Shown: one piece after another, positions 46,341-58,689 of the stretch
Layout of the letters: every line of letters starts with the position of its first letter
Position numbering within the stretch: position 1 is the first letter of the stretch
Assembly: GCA_023376005.1 (NCBI GenBank)
Contig: CM042179.1
Coordinates: 19,107,072 to 19,171,071, forward strand
From: Doryteuthis pealeii
Taxonomy: Eukaryota > Mollusca > Cephalopoda > Myopsida > Loliginidae
Direction: 5' to 3'
Length of the DNA stretch: 64,000 bases
The notes under the pieces: model-generated
The model's input: only the letters and a program-made list of their open reading frames with translations
The model's database searches: none
What the model was told of the DNA's origin: nothing
Position numbers and translations under genes: made by a program

Positions 46341-48877
46341 TTTTTCACCTTAATTGGTTCAAATCACAATCTCAGGTATTTCTGATCCAATCTTTAAAAT
46401 ATTTATATGGTTGGAAAGAAAAGAAAATAATCTTTCTAAATAGATAATTTTTATGTGTTTTTATCCATTGAATAATTTGTTTACAGTGAGTTAAAATGAT
46501 ATTTTGCTTCAAACAGGCGAAAACATAAAATATGACTTTAAAAAAATTTTTTTAGACTAAATTTTATATGTAATTTTGTTTTTTCAAAATCAAAGTAGCT
46601 AATCTTTATCAATATTCTTGAAATTTTACACTTAATTAGGAGACATTTTTAACTACCAGCAGAAACTTGTATTTTTCTTTTCCGACCTTTGGGAGCAAAA
46701 CCACAACAGACCAAATTGACGGAGTATAAAATGAGCAAAAAAGAAAGCACTCTATCAGTATTAAAAGACAGTCTCAGAATTATTTTCATATATAAATGTA
46801 AACATTGCTAAATCATCAGGGATTTGCTTTGAAACTTTGAATTAAAAAAAAAAACCCCCAAAAAACTCAAATTTACTTGTCTTCCAAACATAATCTCTCA
46901 TCAGGCATTGTTTATTCAGACCTTACCAGTTTAAATAGTAATTTCTCGTATATTTCTGAGCCAATTTTATTGAATTATTTTTTACAGCGAGTTAAAAAAA
47001 AAATTTTTTATTTTATTTAACAGAGAGTTAAAAAACTTTTAAAAATTTTATTTAAACTAATTTTTACACACCACTTTGTTTTTCAAAATCATAGTGGCTA
47101 ATCTTTATCAATGTTCTTAAAATTTTACACTCAAGACACCTGGAAATACAAACAGGACCTTTTTTTTTGTTTCTAGGCCCTGTGGAAGTGAAAATACAAT
47201 AGAGCAAATTTGAAGGCGATTTTTTTTTTCAAAAAATATAAGAGAAGCAATAGTAATAGAAGACAGTCTCTGAATTATTTTCATATATAATGTGTGAAAT
47301 AAAAACGATCCTACATCATCAGGGATTTTGCTCAAAGTTTTAATTCTGAAAATAAAACTGTCAAATTTACTTGATTTTCGAATTTAAACAATCTCTGAAC
47401 ATGCATCGTAATTCTGGCCTTATTGGCTTAAAAAAGTAATTACTAGTGTATTTCGGGTCCAATTTTTAAAATATTTATATGGTTGGAAAGAAAATGAAAT
47501 AATCTTTCTAAATATGTAATTTGCATTGAATTATTTTTTATGGCAATTTAAAACAGTATTTTGTCTTCGAAAAATTTTCTGTGATACTTTTTTTGTAAAA
47601 TCAAAGTGATTAATATTCTTGAAGTTTTATACTTAAATAGGAGACATTTTTGACTACAAGCAGAAACTTATTTTTTCTTTTCCAACCATTGGGAGCGAAA
47701 CCACAATAGACCAAATTTGAAGACGATTTCTTCAAAAAATGTTTTTTTTTTAAATCACTATATCCCTAATAGAAGACAGTCTCAGAATTATTTTAATATA
47801 TGTGTGAAATGTAAACGTTGTTACATTGTCAGGGTTTAGCTTTGAAACTTTGAATTTTGAAAAAAAACTCAAATTTACTTGTCTTCTGAACGTAAACAAC
47901 TCTGAACAGACACCGTTTATCCAGACATTACCAGTTTAAATAGTAATTTATCTCTTATTTCTGGTCCAATTTTTAAAAATATTTATATGGTTGGAAAGAA
48001 AAGAAAATAACCTTTCTAAATATGTAACTTTTATGTGTTTTTAACCATTGAATTATTTTTTATGGCAAGTTAAAACAGAATTTTGTCTTTGAATAGATGA
48101 AAATATGTTATACCTAAATAAAGCTGCACACACAGTTAAAATTATATAAAGAGTTATTCTATTTCTTGTATGTAATACAACATAGCAGGTATTTAAAAAG
48201 GTATTTTTAAGTCCAAAGTGATGTTATCTATATAAATTAATACTATATATGTGTATATATGCCGTATTAAAATGAAAATATTGAAAAATCTTGTGGTAAA
48301 AAAGCAAAAAACCTTGATATCCCTACTTTTTATTCCCCAAAATAGGTTATAGCATGGAGATACATAGAATGTAAGTGCAGAATCAGAAAGAACATAAAAT
48401 TTTACATAAGAATGCAAAGTTTTATCTAAACTGCTCCAAAAATAAGGAAATGGTGAAGAAATTAGTAAATTTCTGGTTTTCAATTAGTCTGTGATTTAAA
48501 ATATTTTTTTAACAAAATCTTGTACACTTTTGTACCCCCAATTTCAGGGCTTTAAATTCTCATAACTTGCATAATTCAAACAGTTCTAAACTCTATTTAC
48601 AAAGCTCTATATAACTAATGTGATTAAATAACTATGACTAGCATTACAAGCATTTAGCTGAAAAATGCTGACATTTTCAAATTTGCGACCTTAATCAGTT
48701 AAATTTGCAATTTCTCGAGTATTTCTTAACCAATCTTAAAAAGATTTATATGGTTGGAAAGAGAATAGAGTAATCTTCCTAAATATGTAACTTTTATCGG
48801 TTTTCTCAATTGAATTATTTTTTACAGTGAGTTAAAACCGTATTTTTGGTCGAACAGCTGAAAACAAAAATATGACC

Positions 48878-48909
<32 letters not shown>

Positions 48910-51390
48910 AAATTTTACACACTGTTTTGTTTTTCAAAATCAAAGTGGCTAATCTTTATCAATATTCTTGCAATTTTGCACTCAAATAAAAGACACCTGG
49001 AAGTACAAACAGGTTTTTGTTTTTGTTTCTAGGATCCGTGGAAACGAAAATATGAGAGGGCAAAGTTCAAGGTTATTTGTTTAAAAAATATGAAAGACGC
49101 AAAAAAGACGCACTTTCTTTGTAAAATTAGAGATTTTCAAAATTATTTTCCTATAAAATTTGTGAAATTTAAAGATTGCTAAGAGCTTCGGGATTTGATC
49201 CGAAAGTTTTGATTTTGAAGAAAAACCACGAATTGACATTACTTTCAAATGTAAAAACACCCTGTCAACTGACGTCACAAATCGGACCTTATTGATTTAA
49301 AATCACAATTTTTCGTATATTTATTGTTCAATCTTAAAAATATTCATATGGTTGAAAATAAAATAAAACAATCTTTCTAAATATGTAATTTGTATGTGTT
49401 TTTATTAATTGAATATTTTTTTACAGCGAGTTAAAAACGTATTTTGCTTAAAAAACCCGAAAATGCGTGATAGGAATTTTTTTTCGAGAATACATTTTAC
49501 ACTCTACATTTCTTTGGAAAATCTAAGTGGCTAATCTTTATCAATATTCTTGAAATTTTGCACTCAAATAGAAGACACCTGGAAGTACAAACGGGGCCAT
49601 TTTTTTGTTTCTAAGATCCGTGGAACCGAAAATATGAGAGGGGAAAGTCAAAGGCTATTTATTTAAAAAATATAAAAGATGCAAAAAAGACGCACTCTGT
49701 CCATGATATTACGTTTCAGAATTATTTTGATATATAATTTGTAAAATTTAAAGATTGCTAAGTGCTTTGGTATTTGATTCAAAAGTTAGTATTTTGAAAA
49801 AAAAAACTCAAATTTATTTGTCCGACAGGTGTACGACGTATGCCTGCCTCCTCAGCTAAGCATTGTATTTAACTTTTATGTGTTTTTAACAATTGAATTA
49901 TTTTTTACGTCCGTTTTAATTTTGGAAAAGAAAACTTGAAATTACGAGAAATGTAAACAAAAGCACACACTAACCGGGTTTGTGTGAAAACATGTAAATA
50001 AATAGGTAATCTATTTCTTTTATGTAATTCAACATAAACATTTAGAAATGTATTTTAAAATTCAAAGTGATGTTATATATTTAAATTAATATTATATATG
50101 TGTATACATATATTTACCTTTGAAAAATCAACCTGTGCAAAATTCGTAAACGTACAATGTACTTTCAAGAAATCGTAAACCTTAAACATCGTACATTTCA
50201 AAACAAACTATAACCCAGGAAAAACAGAACCCACAAATTTTGTAAGAAAACTATTAATTTTAACTAGGGGGGTTTAGGGTTAGTTTAATGGGAAAATAAA
50301 TAATTTGGGTTCTGTTTTTTCTGGGTCACCCTGTAATATCATGGGACTTTGAGTATGATTTGCAAGTTTTACCCAATATTTATTTAACATTAATTTTTGG
50401 CATGAGAATTTTAAGATTCACATGTAAAAAAATTTGATAATTATCGTATTTTATGGAAATTTCCACAACAACAAAATTACTTTTTTTTTTTTTTTCTGAA
50501 CTTTTTTTAAGGTAGTTTTAAAGTCAGTAATCCTTAACTTTTTCCTTGTAAATTCCTACCATAAAATAAACTGAACCCTCATTTTATGTCCGTGTTTTTG
50601 CAATAAAAGTTTTATTTTTCTTCAAAGTGGTGTTATTTATTTGAATTAATACTATACCTGTATATACATGCACTATTATAATGAAAATGTTGAATAATTG
50701 GGTGTTAAACTTAAAAAAAAAAAAAATCGCTGCTATCTGTATCTCTTATTCTCTAAATAATGGGTTAAAACATAGATACATACAATTTGAGTGCATAATC
50801 AGAAAGAACATATAATTTTTTTCCGAGAATACATTTTACACTCTACATTTCTTCGGAAAATCTAAGTGGCTAATCTTTATCAATATTCTTGAAATTTTGC
50901 ACTCAATTGGAAGACAACTGGAAGTACAAACGGGGCCTTTTTTTTGTTTCTAAGATCCGTGGAAGTGAAAATACAATAGTGCAAACTTCAAGGCTATTTG
51001 TTCAAAATGTGTATGAGAAGTGAAAAAGAAGCACTATGTCTGTAATATTAGAAAGTTTCAGAATTATTTTGATATATAATGTGTAAAATGTAAAGATTTG
51101 CTATACCGTTCGGGATTTGCTTTGAAAGTTTGTATTTTGAAAAAAAAAAAAAACTCAAATTTATTTGTCCGACGAGCGTAAAAGCATCCTGTCAACAGTT
51201 GAGAATGTGCATTCAACTGGCATCACAAAATCGGACATTATTGATTTAAAATCACAATTTCTTGCATATTTATGGTTCAAACTTAAAAAATATTTATATG
51301 GTTGTAAAGAAAATAAAATAATCTTCATAAATATGTAACTTGTATATCTTTTTATTCATTGAATTATTTTTTACAGCGAACATGAATTTA
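46341..51390 (+). repeat. degenerate array of about 0.5-0.6-kb units (module A family) with embedded B and D modules
   Basis: The landmark 'tatggttggaaagaaaa' or a close variant recurs near 46410, 47478, 47985, 48750, 49345 and 51297. Each landmark is followed by 'ctttctaaatatgtaa', a poly-T/'ttacagcgagttaaaa' word, 'ctttatcaatattcttgaa', 'gaagacacctggaagtacaa' and 'ttcagaattattttgatat'. A further partial unit starts near 46925. Spacing is commonly 500-600 bases. Copies differ by substitutions and deletions, so the array is old. Module B interrupts at 48140-48640; modules D and B interrupt at 50210-50820. Confidence 0.75.
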
Positions 51391-51739
51391 TCTGATTTGA
51401 AAAACAAACAGCTTGCATAAAGGCTGGCTTGTAGTAGTTTTTTTTTTTGCTTACGTTCTCTTTTCCACATTCATTGCATAAATATTAAGAATATTTTCAT
51501 ACTAAATGGTTTTAAAGAACATTGAATTGTTAAAAAATAATATTCCATTTTGAAAGGAATTTTGTCTGACTTTTCTTTTGAAAAATAGTATTTTTATTTT
51601 AAATAAATGAAGTTCGATATTGAACATAATGGTGGTCTGTTTGTATTATTAGATATACAATTGTGCTTGATATATATGTAAATATAGATATGATCAGAAG
51701 TGAGTTTTTGAAATAAATAAGATAAAATAAAATTAGAAA

Positions 51740-51765
51740 TTTTTTTTTTTTTTTTTTTTTCCAAA
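51740..51765. repeat. poly-T tract
   Basis: A long T run at the border of the next repeat block. Confidence 0.9.
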
Positions 51766-52260
51766 TATTTACCTTTGAAAAATCAACATGTGCAAAATTT
51801 GTAAACGTACATACAATGTATGTTTACAATTTCTTTGAAATGTACTGGGTCATAGTTTGTTTTGAAATGTGCATTGTACATCGTACATTTCAAAACAAAC
51901 TATGACAGAAAAAACATAACACACAAATTTTGTAATAAAACCATTAATTTTAACTAGGGGAGGTTTAGGGTAAGTTTAATGGGAAAATAAATAATTTGGG
52001 TCCTGTTTTTTCTGTTTCACCCTGTAATATAATGGGATTTTGATGAGAATTTAGCTGTTTAGCAAGTTTAGCCGTAATATCATGGGATTTTGAGTATGAT
52101 TTGCAAGTTTTACCCAATATTCATTTAAAATTAATTTTTGGCATGAGAATTTTCAGATTCACACATTAAAAAATTCAATAATTATCGTATTTTATGGAAA
52201 TTTCCGCAACAATGAAATTACTATTTTTTTTTTTTCTGATCTTTTTTGAGGTATGTTTTA
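51766..52260 (+). repeat. module D copy with a 22-bp hairpin
   Basis: Matches 50110-50520 ('accattaattttaactaggg', 'gggaaaataaataatttggg', 'ttaatttttggcatgagaa'). A perfect inverted repeat lies at 51849-51870 / 51885-51906 (gtcatagtttgttttgaaat and its complement, 14-base loop). Confidence 0.7.
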
Positions 52261-52477
52261 TGTTTGAAATTTCTACACTCAAAACCCTATATAAAATGTC
52301 TTTGGAGAATTTTAATCATTAAGGAAATGTAGGTTTTTTTTTCTTTTACATTGTTAAATTATTTTTTTTATTAAATAATGTTATAAATTTATTTATTTAT
52401 TATTATTATTAATTATTAAGCTTGAAAAGCTAATGTCACATTGCATTAACAATATGACATTCTGTTTAATCAAATAA

Positions 52478-52723
52478 AGTTTAACAAAATTGACAGCATC
52501 ATGGAAAGAGGGGATATATTTTTGGCCAGACAGAGATGATGTGCAAAATGTAAAGGCCAAATTTATTCTAAAAATTGATTTGGTCCCAGAATGCTTAAAT
52601 TCTGGGAGATTATGGAAAATTCCACATCATGAACATGTACAAGATTTTTATGAAAAGTTTTCTGCTATATATTTTTTAAGAAAATATATAGTGAAATTTG
52701 TAATTCATTTGTATTTTTTATAA
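52478..52723 (+). pseudogene. possible transposase-derived fragment
   Basis: The frame reads YFWPDRDDVQNVKAKFILK, then SGRLWKIPHHEHVQDFYEKF. The WP.RDD..V...FI....GR.W.I pattern looks protein-like and resembles the C-terminal tails of transposon-borne invertebrate genes, including the tail in the 21.8-kb element (FYWEENF...). It starts and ends abruptly in AT-rich DNA. Unassigned. Confidence 0.35.
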
Positions 52724-52869
52724 ATATTTTTCCCTTTTATTTGAAGATGAATAGTGAATATCTATTGTAAGTGATTTCTCTTAATGAAAATGTATTTATC
52801 ATGTGATTTTTTAAGATTTTCAATTATAAAATATGGATTTGACATGTAAAAATGAATTCTAGGTCTTGT

Positions 52870-53430
52870 AATATAACACCGCAGGCATTTAAAAGGGTAT
52901 TTTAAAGTTCAAAGTGGTGTTATTTATTTGAATTAATACTATACATGCAGTATTATAATGAAAATGTTGAATAATCGGGTGTTAAACTTAAAAAACTCCC
53001 CAAAATCGCTGCTATCTGTATCTCTTATTCTCTAAATAATGGGTTAAAGCATAGAGATACATACAATTTGAGTGCATAATCAGAAAGAACATACAATTTT
53101 ACATAAGAATACCAAATTCTATCCAAATTGCTCCAAAAATAAAGAAATGGTGAAGAAATCACTGAATTTCTTTTTTTCAAATGGTCCGTGATTTGACATT
53201 TTTTAAACAAAATCATGTCCACATGTCCAGTGGTTCAAAAGTTATGAGAATTTAAAGCCCCGAAATTGGAGGTACAAAACCTCCAATTTCGGGGCTTTAA
53301 ATTCTCATAACTTTTGAACCACTGGGGAAATTTGCATAAACAGTTCTGAACTCCATTTACAAAGCTCTATATAACTAATGTGATTAAACAACAATAACCT
53401 CAAATAAAAAAAATCAACTGGGAATGCTAG
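52870..53430 (+). repeat. module B copy containing a perfect 46-bp hairpin
   Basis: It runs from 'aaagggtattttaaagttca' to 'aatcaactgggaatgcta'. At 53227-53272 the tail of the module is present in inverted orientation immediately before its normal copy (53280-53325). Confidence 0.8.
53227..53325. repeat. 46-bp perfect inverted repeat, 7-base loop
   Basis: ccagtggttcaaaagttatg... at 53227-53272 pairs without mismatch with 53280-53325. Other module B copies have only the right-hand orientation, so the left half is a new inverted duplication. Confidence 0.95.
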
Positions 53431-54060
53431 TCAAAAACAAATGTCAAATCCAACTCAACAAAAAATGTGTTCCCCAGTGTAAAGCAGTACAATCTTCAAA
53501 AGAACCAAAACTTTTGTAAAGACAAAATACATGTTTCCCTGATGCCCTATCTATACACATTACCGAGTGATCATAATGTATCATAACTATAGAATATGTA
53601 GATAAAATGTAAAAGGATATCTGAAGTTAGTTGTTAATCAATTTGGTTCATGATAGTAATTGTTTTCTTTCATACAAGTGATTTGCTTTAAGTTGTTTTG
53701 TAGACAGAATAATTTGTATTAGAATAAGTACAAGAGGAAACTGATATAATCACACTTTCAGCCAGACTTGTAGTTCTTACTTTGCTATGTGCCAGGCAAA
53801 CATTAATCTGCTGGCAAATATATGCCTTGTTATGTATTGCTAATATATATCATTCAGATCATGTATACAAATAATTACAATACAAAAATCCTACTTAAGA
53901 ACAGAAAGACTCACAGATGCAATCTCATAATCTTCCATTGTTGAAGCAAGCTTAGCTTCATTTCTATGTTTGATGTATCTTTGCTTTCTCAGGTAAATTA
54001 TCATAAAGATAATCAATCAATAACTTGGATGAATGTAATTATCAAAATATAACTTAACAG
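53431..54060. other. spacer, nothing recognised
   Basis: Slightly less AT-biased than its neighbours, with no coding or repeat signal that I can name. Confidence 0.4.
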
Positions 54061-54530
54061 TAGATCTAGCATTAACATGCATTTCAACAAAACCAAAGCT
54101 TCATAGATGATGACTGCTATATTACACAGTAGCATTGCAACAACAAAGCCTTATCAGATCTGATGACTGCATCAATCACTCAAATTGAAACCAAACCACC
54201 TCCAGATGATTTGACTGCTATTTTACATCAGATAGTGATTTGCATTGCCAACCAACAAAGCTTCATCAGATGATGACTGCTATATTTTAAACACATATAT
54301 ATTAAGTAGTATCATTGCAACCAAACAAAGCCTATTCTTACAGATTTAGTAATGACTCTATATTTATTATAACTAACATTATTAAATGATATGAGCATAT
54401 TCAACCAACAAAGCCTTCATTTCAGATGATGATGCTATTTCACCCGTAGCATATGACAACCAAGTTCTATTCTATAAGATGATGAAATATTTATGCTTAT
54501 TGTACATCAAGCTTATGTCAACTCAATACA
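54061..54530. repeat. decayed tandem repeat, about 60-70 bp unit
   Basis: Units contain 'agatgatgactgctat', 'cacagtagcattgcaa' and 'ccaacaaagc'. At least six partial copies are visible. A single copy of the unit also lies at 23374-23430, directly at the 3' end of a retroelement C-terminal relic. Confidence 0.7.
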
Positions 54531-54689
54531 AAGCATTCAGTATGAACTGCTATAACCTAAGTCTGACCCGTAAGTCCCACTTTGCAAACAAAAACCACCC
54601 GCGCGCAGTCGTGACTTTGATTGGTTAAATAGAGATGGAATATTGTACCAAACTCTCAACATCAACACCAAGCAGTACTATCTCTGAGA

Positions 54690-55010
54690 AAAAAAAAAAG
54701 CCAGTATCACAGAATGGATGACTTAGCCATTCAACATGGTTCTCCCTGGGGTATGGCCGAGGCAATCATTATATCACTAACCAGAGCGCCAGCAGTATTC
54801 TCACCCAATGCCACCAGACTTTGTCGGTTTTGATATGTCACAAATAATAGGACTGCCATATACCCACTAGAGCTATGCGGTCCGAGCCCTCTCCTAAGTA
54901 TCATTCTATTTAGTTAAGGATCCTATTCACTTGTCTGGTGCAGGAGTAAGTCCAAGTTTAGACAAAAATACGGATTTGAGCCGTGTAGTAATAAAACCCG
55001 GTATCCGACT
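54690..55010 (-). pseudogene. second copy of the retroelement C-terminus, highly decayed
   Basis: The plus-strand words 'ctaaccagagcgccagcagt', 'gactgccatat' and 'aagtccaagttta' parallel 23476-23640 in the same order. The coding strand is minus. Many indels; no frame is intact. Its 3' end faces the tandem repeat at 54.06-54.53 kb, as at the first copy. Confidence 0.55.
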
Positions 55011-55439
55011 TCCCAATGGGAATTTTCTAATTTTCTTGTATTTATCATTATTATTGATATTTAAATGAGATTTTGATATGATTATCTCTACCGATTAGAG
55101 AAGTATAAACCTCATGATCCCTTTTCCTTTGAGGGTAATCTATTATTCTGTACCAGACAAGTATTGTGCTGAACCGAGAAGCAATGGGGATAACAGTCAT
55201 CCCCACAATCATTTATTAATTTTACTAATCGTAGTTGGTATTGACACAATGTTTTTTGGTTAAATAATTACCCATAATAGCTACTCACATCTCTAATTTT
55301 GTTGACTTAACAATTAATTGATAATAACCTCTAATTGGCTTTTGTAGCTACTGTACATAGTCCTAAAAATACACTTAATGAATAAAAAACCAATGTTTTG
55401 AGACAAATAATTATTTGATTAGATAAAGATATATAAAAG

Positions 55440-57585
55440 CTTACATCTTTTATTATTCTTTTTTAATCATATATATATCCATTTTATTGAATCATAATTC
55501 TATACTAATCCCGTAGTCAAAATCTTTAACGCATCCTGTTGACAAGTACTTATACTCACGCTCTCATTGTGAATTCAATATATCAAGTGTATTATTCATT
55601 TACCGGATATTGTTCTGTATGGAATTTTTCCAATATTGATAAAATCATTTAATTCTTATATTAATTCTGAAATTTTACCTTTATCTAAAATCCAAATTTA
55701 ATCAATAATTATATTTTGATCACTCTATTTCCCATTATATTATATCATAGCGAAATCATTCTTTTATTTAATACAATCATTGTAATCTCTTATTATGATA
55801 ATAATCTATCTCTTTATTATCTAACATCAAATTTTCTATTATCTAAATTATATTAATGATTCAGACTCAATCATTCTAGAGCAAATTTCTGACTAACAAA
55901 TTATCTTAGTTAGTTGAATCATATCTAATAATCTAAGTGAAATATTTCTTTTTAATCAAAAGATATATTGTTTCACTGATAAGAAAAATCTCTACACATT
56001 CCCAATTTATACCTTAGTTTGTAATCATAATGTCCTTAATTATTTAGATATATCTAATTTAATTATTTGAATATATCTTGTATTTCATTCTTCATTTATA
56101 TAGATAAAATCAAATATTATCTTCATATATTGTATTTGACATCATATCTTATTAATCTAGGAATTTTACTTTTAATCCAATTTATCGCTGGTTATTTGAA
56201 TATATTCTCATTATTCTCTCGCAAATTCTTATTTAATCGTTATCGTATATATATGATTCATGGATTCAATATAAATACAATCTTGCAAATTTTTCATTTT
56301 AATCAATATTATCTCATTATTTGAATACATAGCTTTTTGTTTAATCTATACAATAATTGTCGTCTCTGTTATTCAAAAGATATTATCCCAATTATTGAAT
56401 TCATATTCTATTAGTCTAATCTTTCAAAATCTCTTCTTTACTTATTCTAATAACTCATTCTTATTAGAATCTATTCTTATTATTCTAGCAAACTCTCTGT
56501 CTCTGTGCTAATTTCCACAAAATCCTTAATCCATATTACATACTCTGAATCAATCACAACTATCATTTACTCTACAATTAAACGAGCCAAATTTTTTTTT
56601 AATCTAAATTTATCCTCAATTATTATTTAATCATATTCCTTTTATTAAAATCTAGCAAATTTATCTTTTAATAATTATCCATTATTTGAATCATATCTTT
56701 ATTAATCTAGCAAATTTCTTTAATCAATTTATATCATTATTTGAATCTATTCTTATATAATCTAGCAAATTTCTTTTTTAATCAATTATCTATTATTTGA
56801 TCATATTCTTTATTAATCTAGCAAATTTCTTTTTAATCATTTATCCATTATATTGAATCATATTCTTTATTAATCTAGCAAATTTTCTTTATTTATTCAA
56901 TCTGAATCATATTCTTTTATTAATTAGCAATTTCTTTTTAATCAATTTATCCATTATTTGAATCATATTCTTATTAATCTAGCAAATTTTCTTTTTAATC
57001 AATATCCATTATTTGAATCATATTCTTTATTAATCTAGCAAATTTTCTTTTTAATCAATTTATCCATTATTTGAATCATATTCTTTATTAATCTAATCTA
57101 GAATTTTCTTTTTAATCAATTTATCTATTTATTCATCATATTCTTATAATCTAGCAAATTTTCTTTTAATCAATTTATCATTCATAGATTTATATAATTT
57201 TCAAATTTTCCATTATTTGAATCATATTCTTTAATCTAGCAAATTTCTTTTTAATCAATTTATCCATTATTTGAATCAATTCAATTAATCTAGCAAATTT
57301 TCTTTTAATCATATTCCATTATTTGAATCATTTATTAATCTAGCAAATTTTTCTTTTAATCAATTTATCCATTATTTGAATCATATCTTTATTAATCTAG
57401 CAATTTTCTTTTTAATCAATTTATCTATTATTTGAATCATATTCTTTATTAATCTAGCAAATTTTCTTTTTAATCAATTTATCCATTATTTGAATCATAT
57501 TCTTTATTATCTAGCAATTTTCTTTTAATCAATTATCCATTATTTGAATCATATTCTTTATAATCTAGCAAATTTTAATTTAATT
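55440..57585. repeat. AT-rich 58-bp satellite
   Basis: The unit is approximately caatttatccattatttgaa + tcatattctttattaatcta + gcaaattttctttttaat, 58 bases. Copies are clear from about 56590 to 57580 and progressively decayed back to about 55440. Frequent one-base deletions change spacing. The open frame at 56067-56324 is a translation of decayed repeat, not a gene. Confidence 0.85.
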
Positions 57586-57589
57586 AATT

Positions 57590-58210
57590 TTAATTAAATC
57601 GATTGTGAAAAATTACTCGCCGTTAATTTAAAAAAAAAGAAGTCCTTTTTGCATGCAAAAGGGTGATTTTTATGTAGAAATGGGGACTGTAACTTTACAT
57701 ATTATCCCTCTTTGACAATTATACATTTAAATGTATGGGTGGCTGTATTCGACATAATTGTTTTATTGTGCATATTCTATAACCAATTATTGGTTTTCAA
57801 TGATTTTTTAAATATTTTTTTTTGTTGTAGTTTCAGAATAGCTCCAAAATATGTTTTTTTGTTGAACTTATAGTGTAACTGAAGCAAAGAAAAGACAATA
57901 AGTATTACAAATGTTGTCAGTTTTGCTCTTCATATATATTTAAGAATCAAGCATTACTATTCAACAATAAAAAAAACTCTTAAATACTCTTAAAAATATT
58001 AATATATCGTGGATCAGACAAATTTTTAGTTCACCTGAATTCTAAAATTCAGTGTTATATTATATTTAAATATATGTGAAAAATTCAATTTGTACACACA
58101 AAAAAAGATTTTTAAACATTAAAAAACAAACAAATTAAATAATTTGTTTGAAGCATACTAAGAATTTAAAATCTCTTAAAAATTATTATTAAAATCATTA
58201 TTAAATTAAA
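57590..58210. other. AT-rich spacer
   Basis: No coding or repeat signal recognised. Confidence 0.4.
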
Positions 58211-58212
58211 AA

Positions 58213-58687
58213 TTGTTGTCAAAATTAAAACAGAAACTTATTTGGTGGTGATCCATGACAGTTTAACTACAGTGTATGAACAAACTTTTTTGTGAATTGG
58301 GTTACGGTTTTGGGGTTTGGGGATTAAGGTTGTTTTTAATTATGTATTGCTTAAAAAAAAACAATAACAACAACAAAACCCAAATTACTCTAAATTTAAT
58401 CATTGAAATTAATTATTGAATCCAATAGTAGACACATTAGTCTCAGTTGTTTGTGTTATACTAACATATGCAATGTATAATTTCAATTAAACTCGGTTTA
58501 AAAAAAATATTTTTCAACATTAAATGTATAGTAATTTGGGGTTTTTTTTCGGTTTTTTTACGTAATTAAAAACAACTTTAACCCCTAAACCGTAACCCAA
58601 TTCACAAAAAAAGTTAATTCATACACTGTAGTTAAACTGTCATGGATCACCACCAAATAAGTTTCTGTTTTAATTTTGACAACGATT
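58213..58687. mobile_element. MITE-like element with long inverted repeats
   Basis: The left arm 58213-58345 (ttgttgtcaaaattaaaac..., tggtggtgatccatgacag..., gggttacgg...) is the reverse complement of 58555-58684. The intervening 200 bases are AT-rich and noncoding. About 475 bp in total, a size typical of nonautonomous DNA transposons. A target duplication could not be established. Confidence 0.65.
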
Positions 58688-58689
58688 TG

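Noticed and set aside
48878..48904. Long T run as a LINE poly(A) tail
   Set aside because: It lies inside module A at a place where other copies also have T runs, and no LINE 3' end adjoins it.
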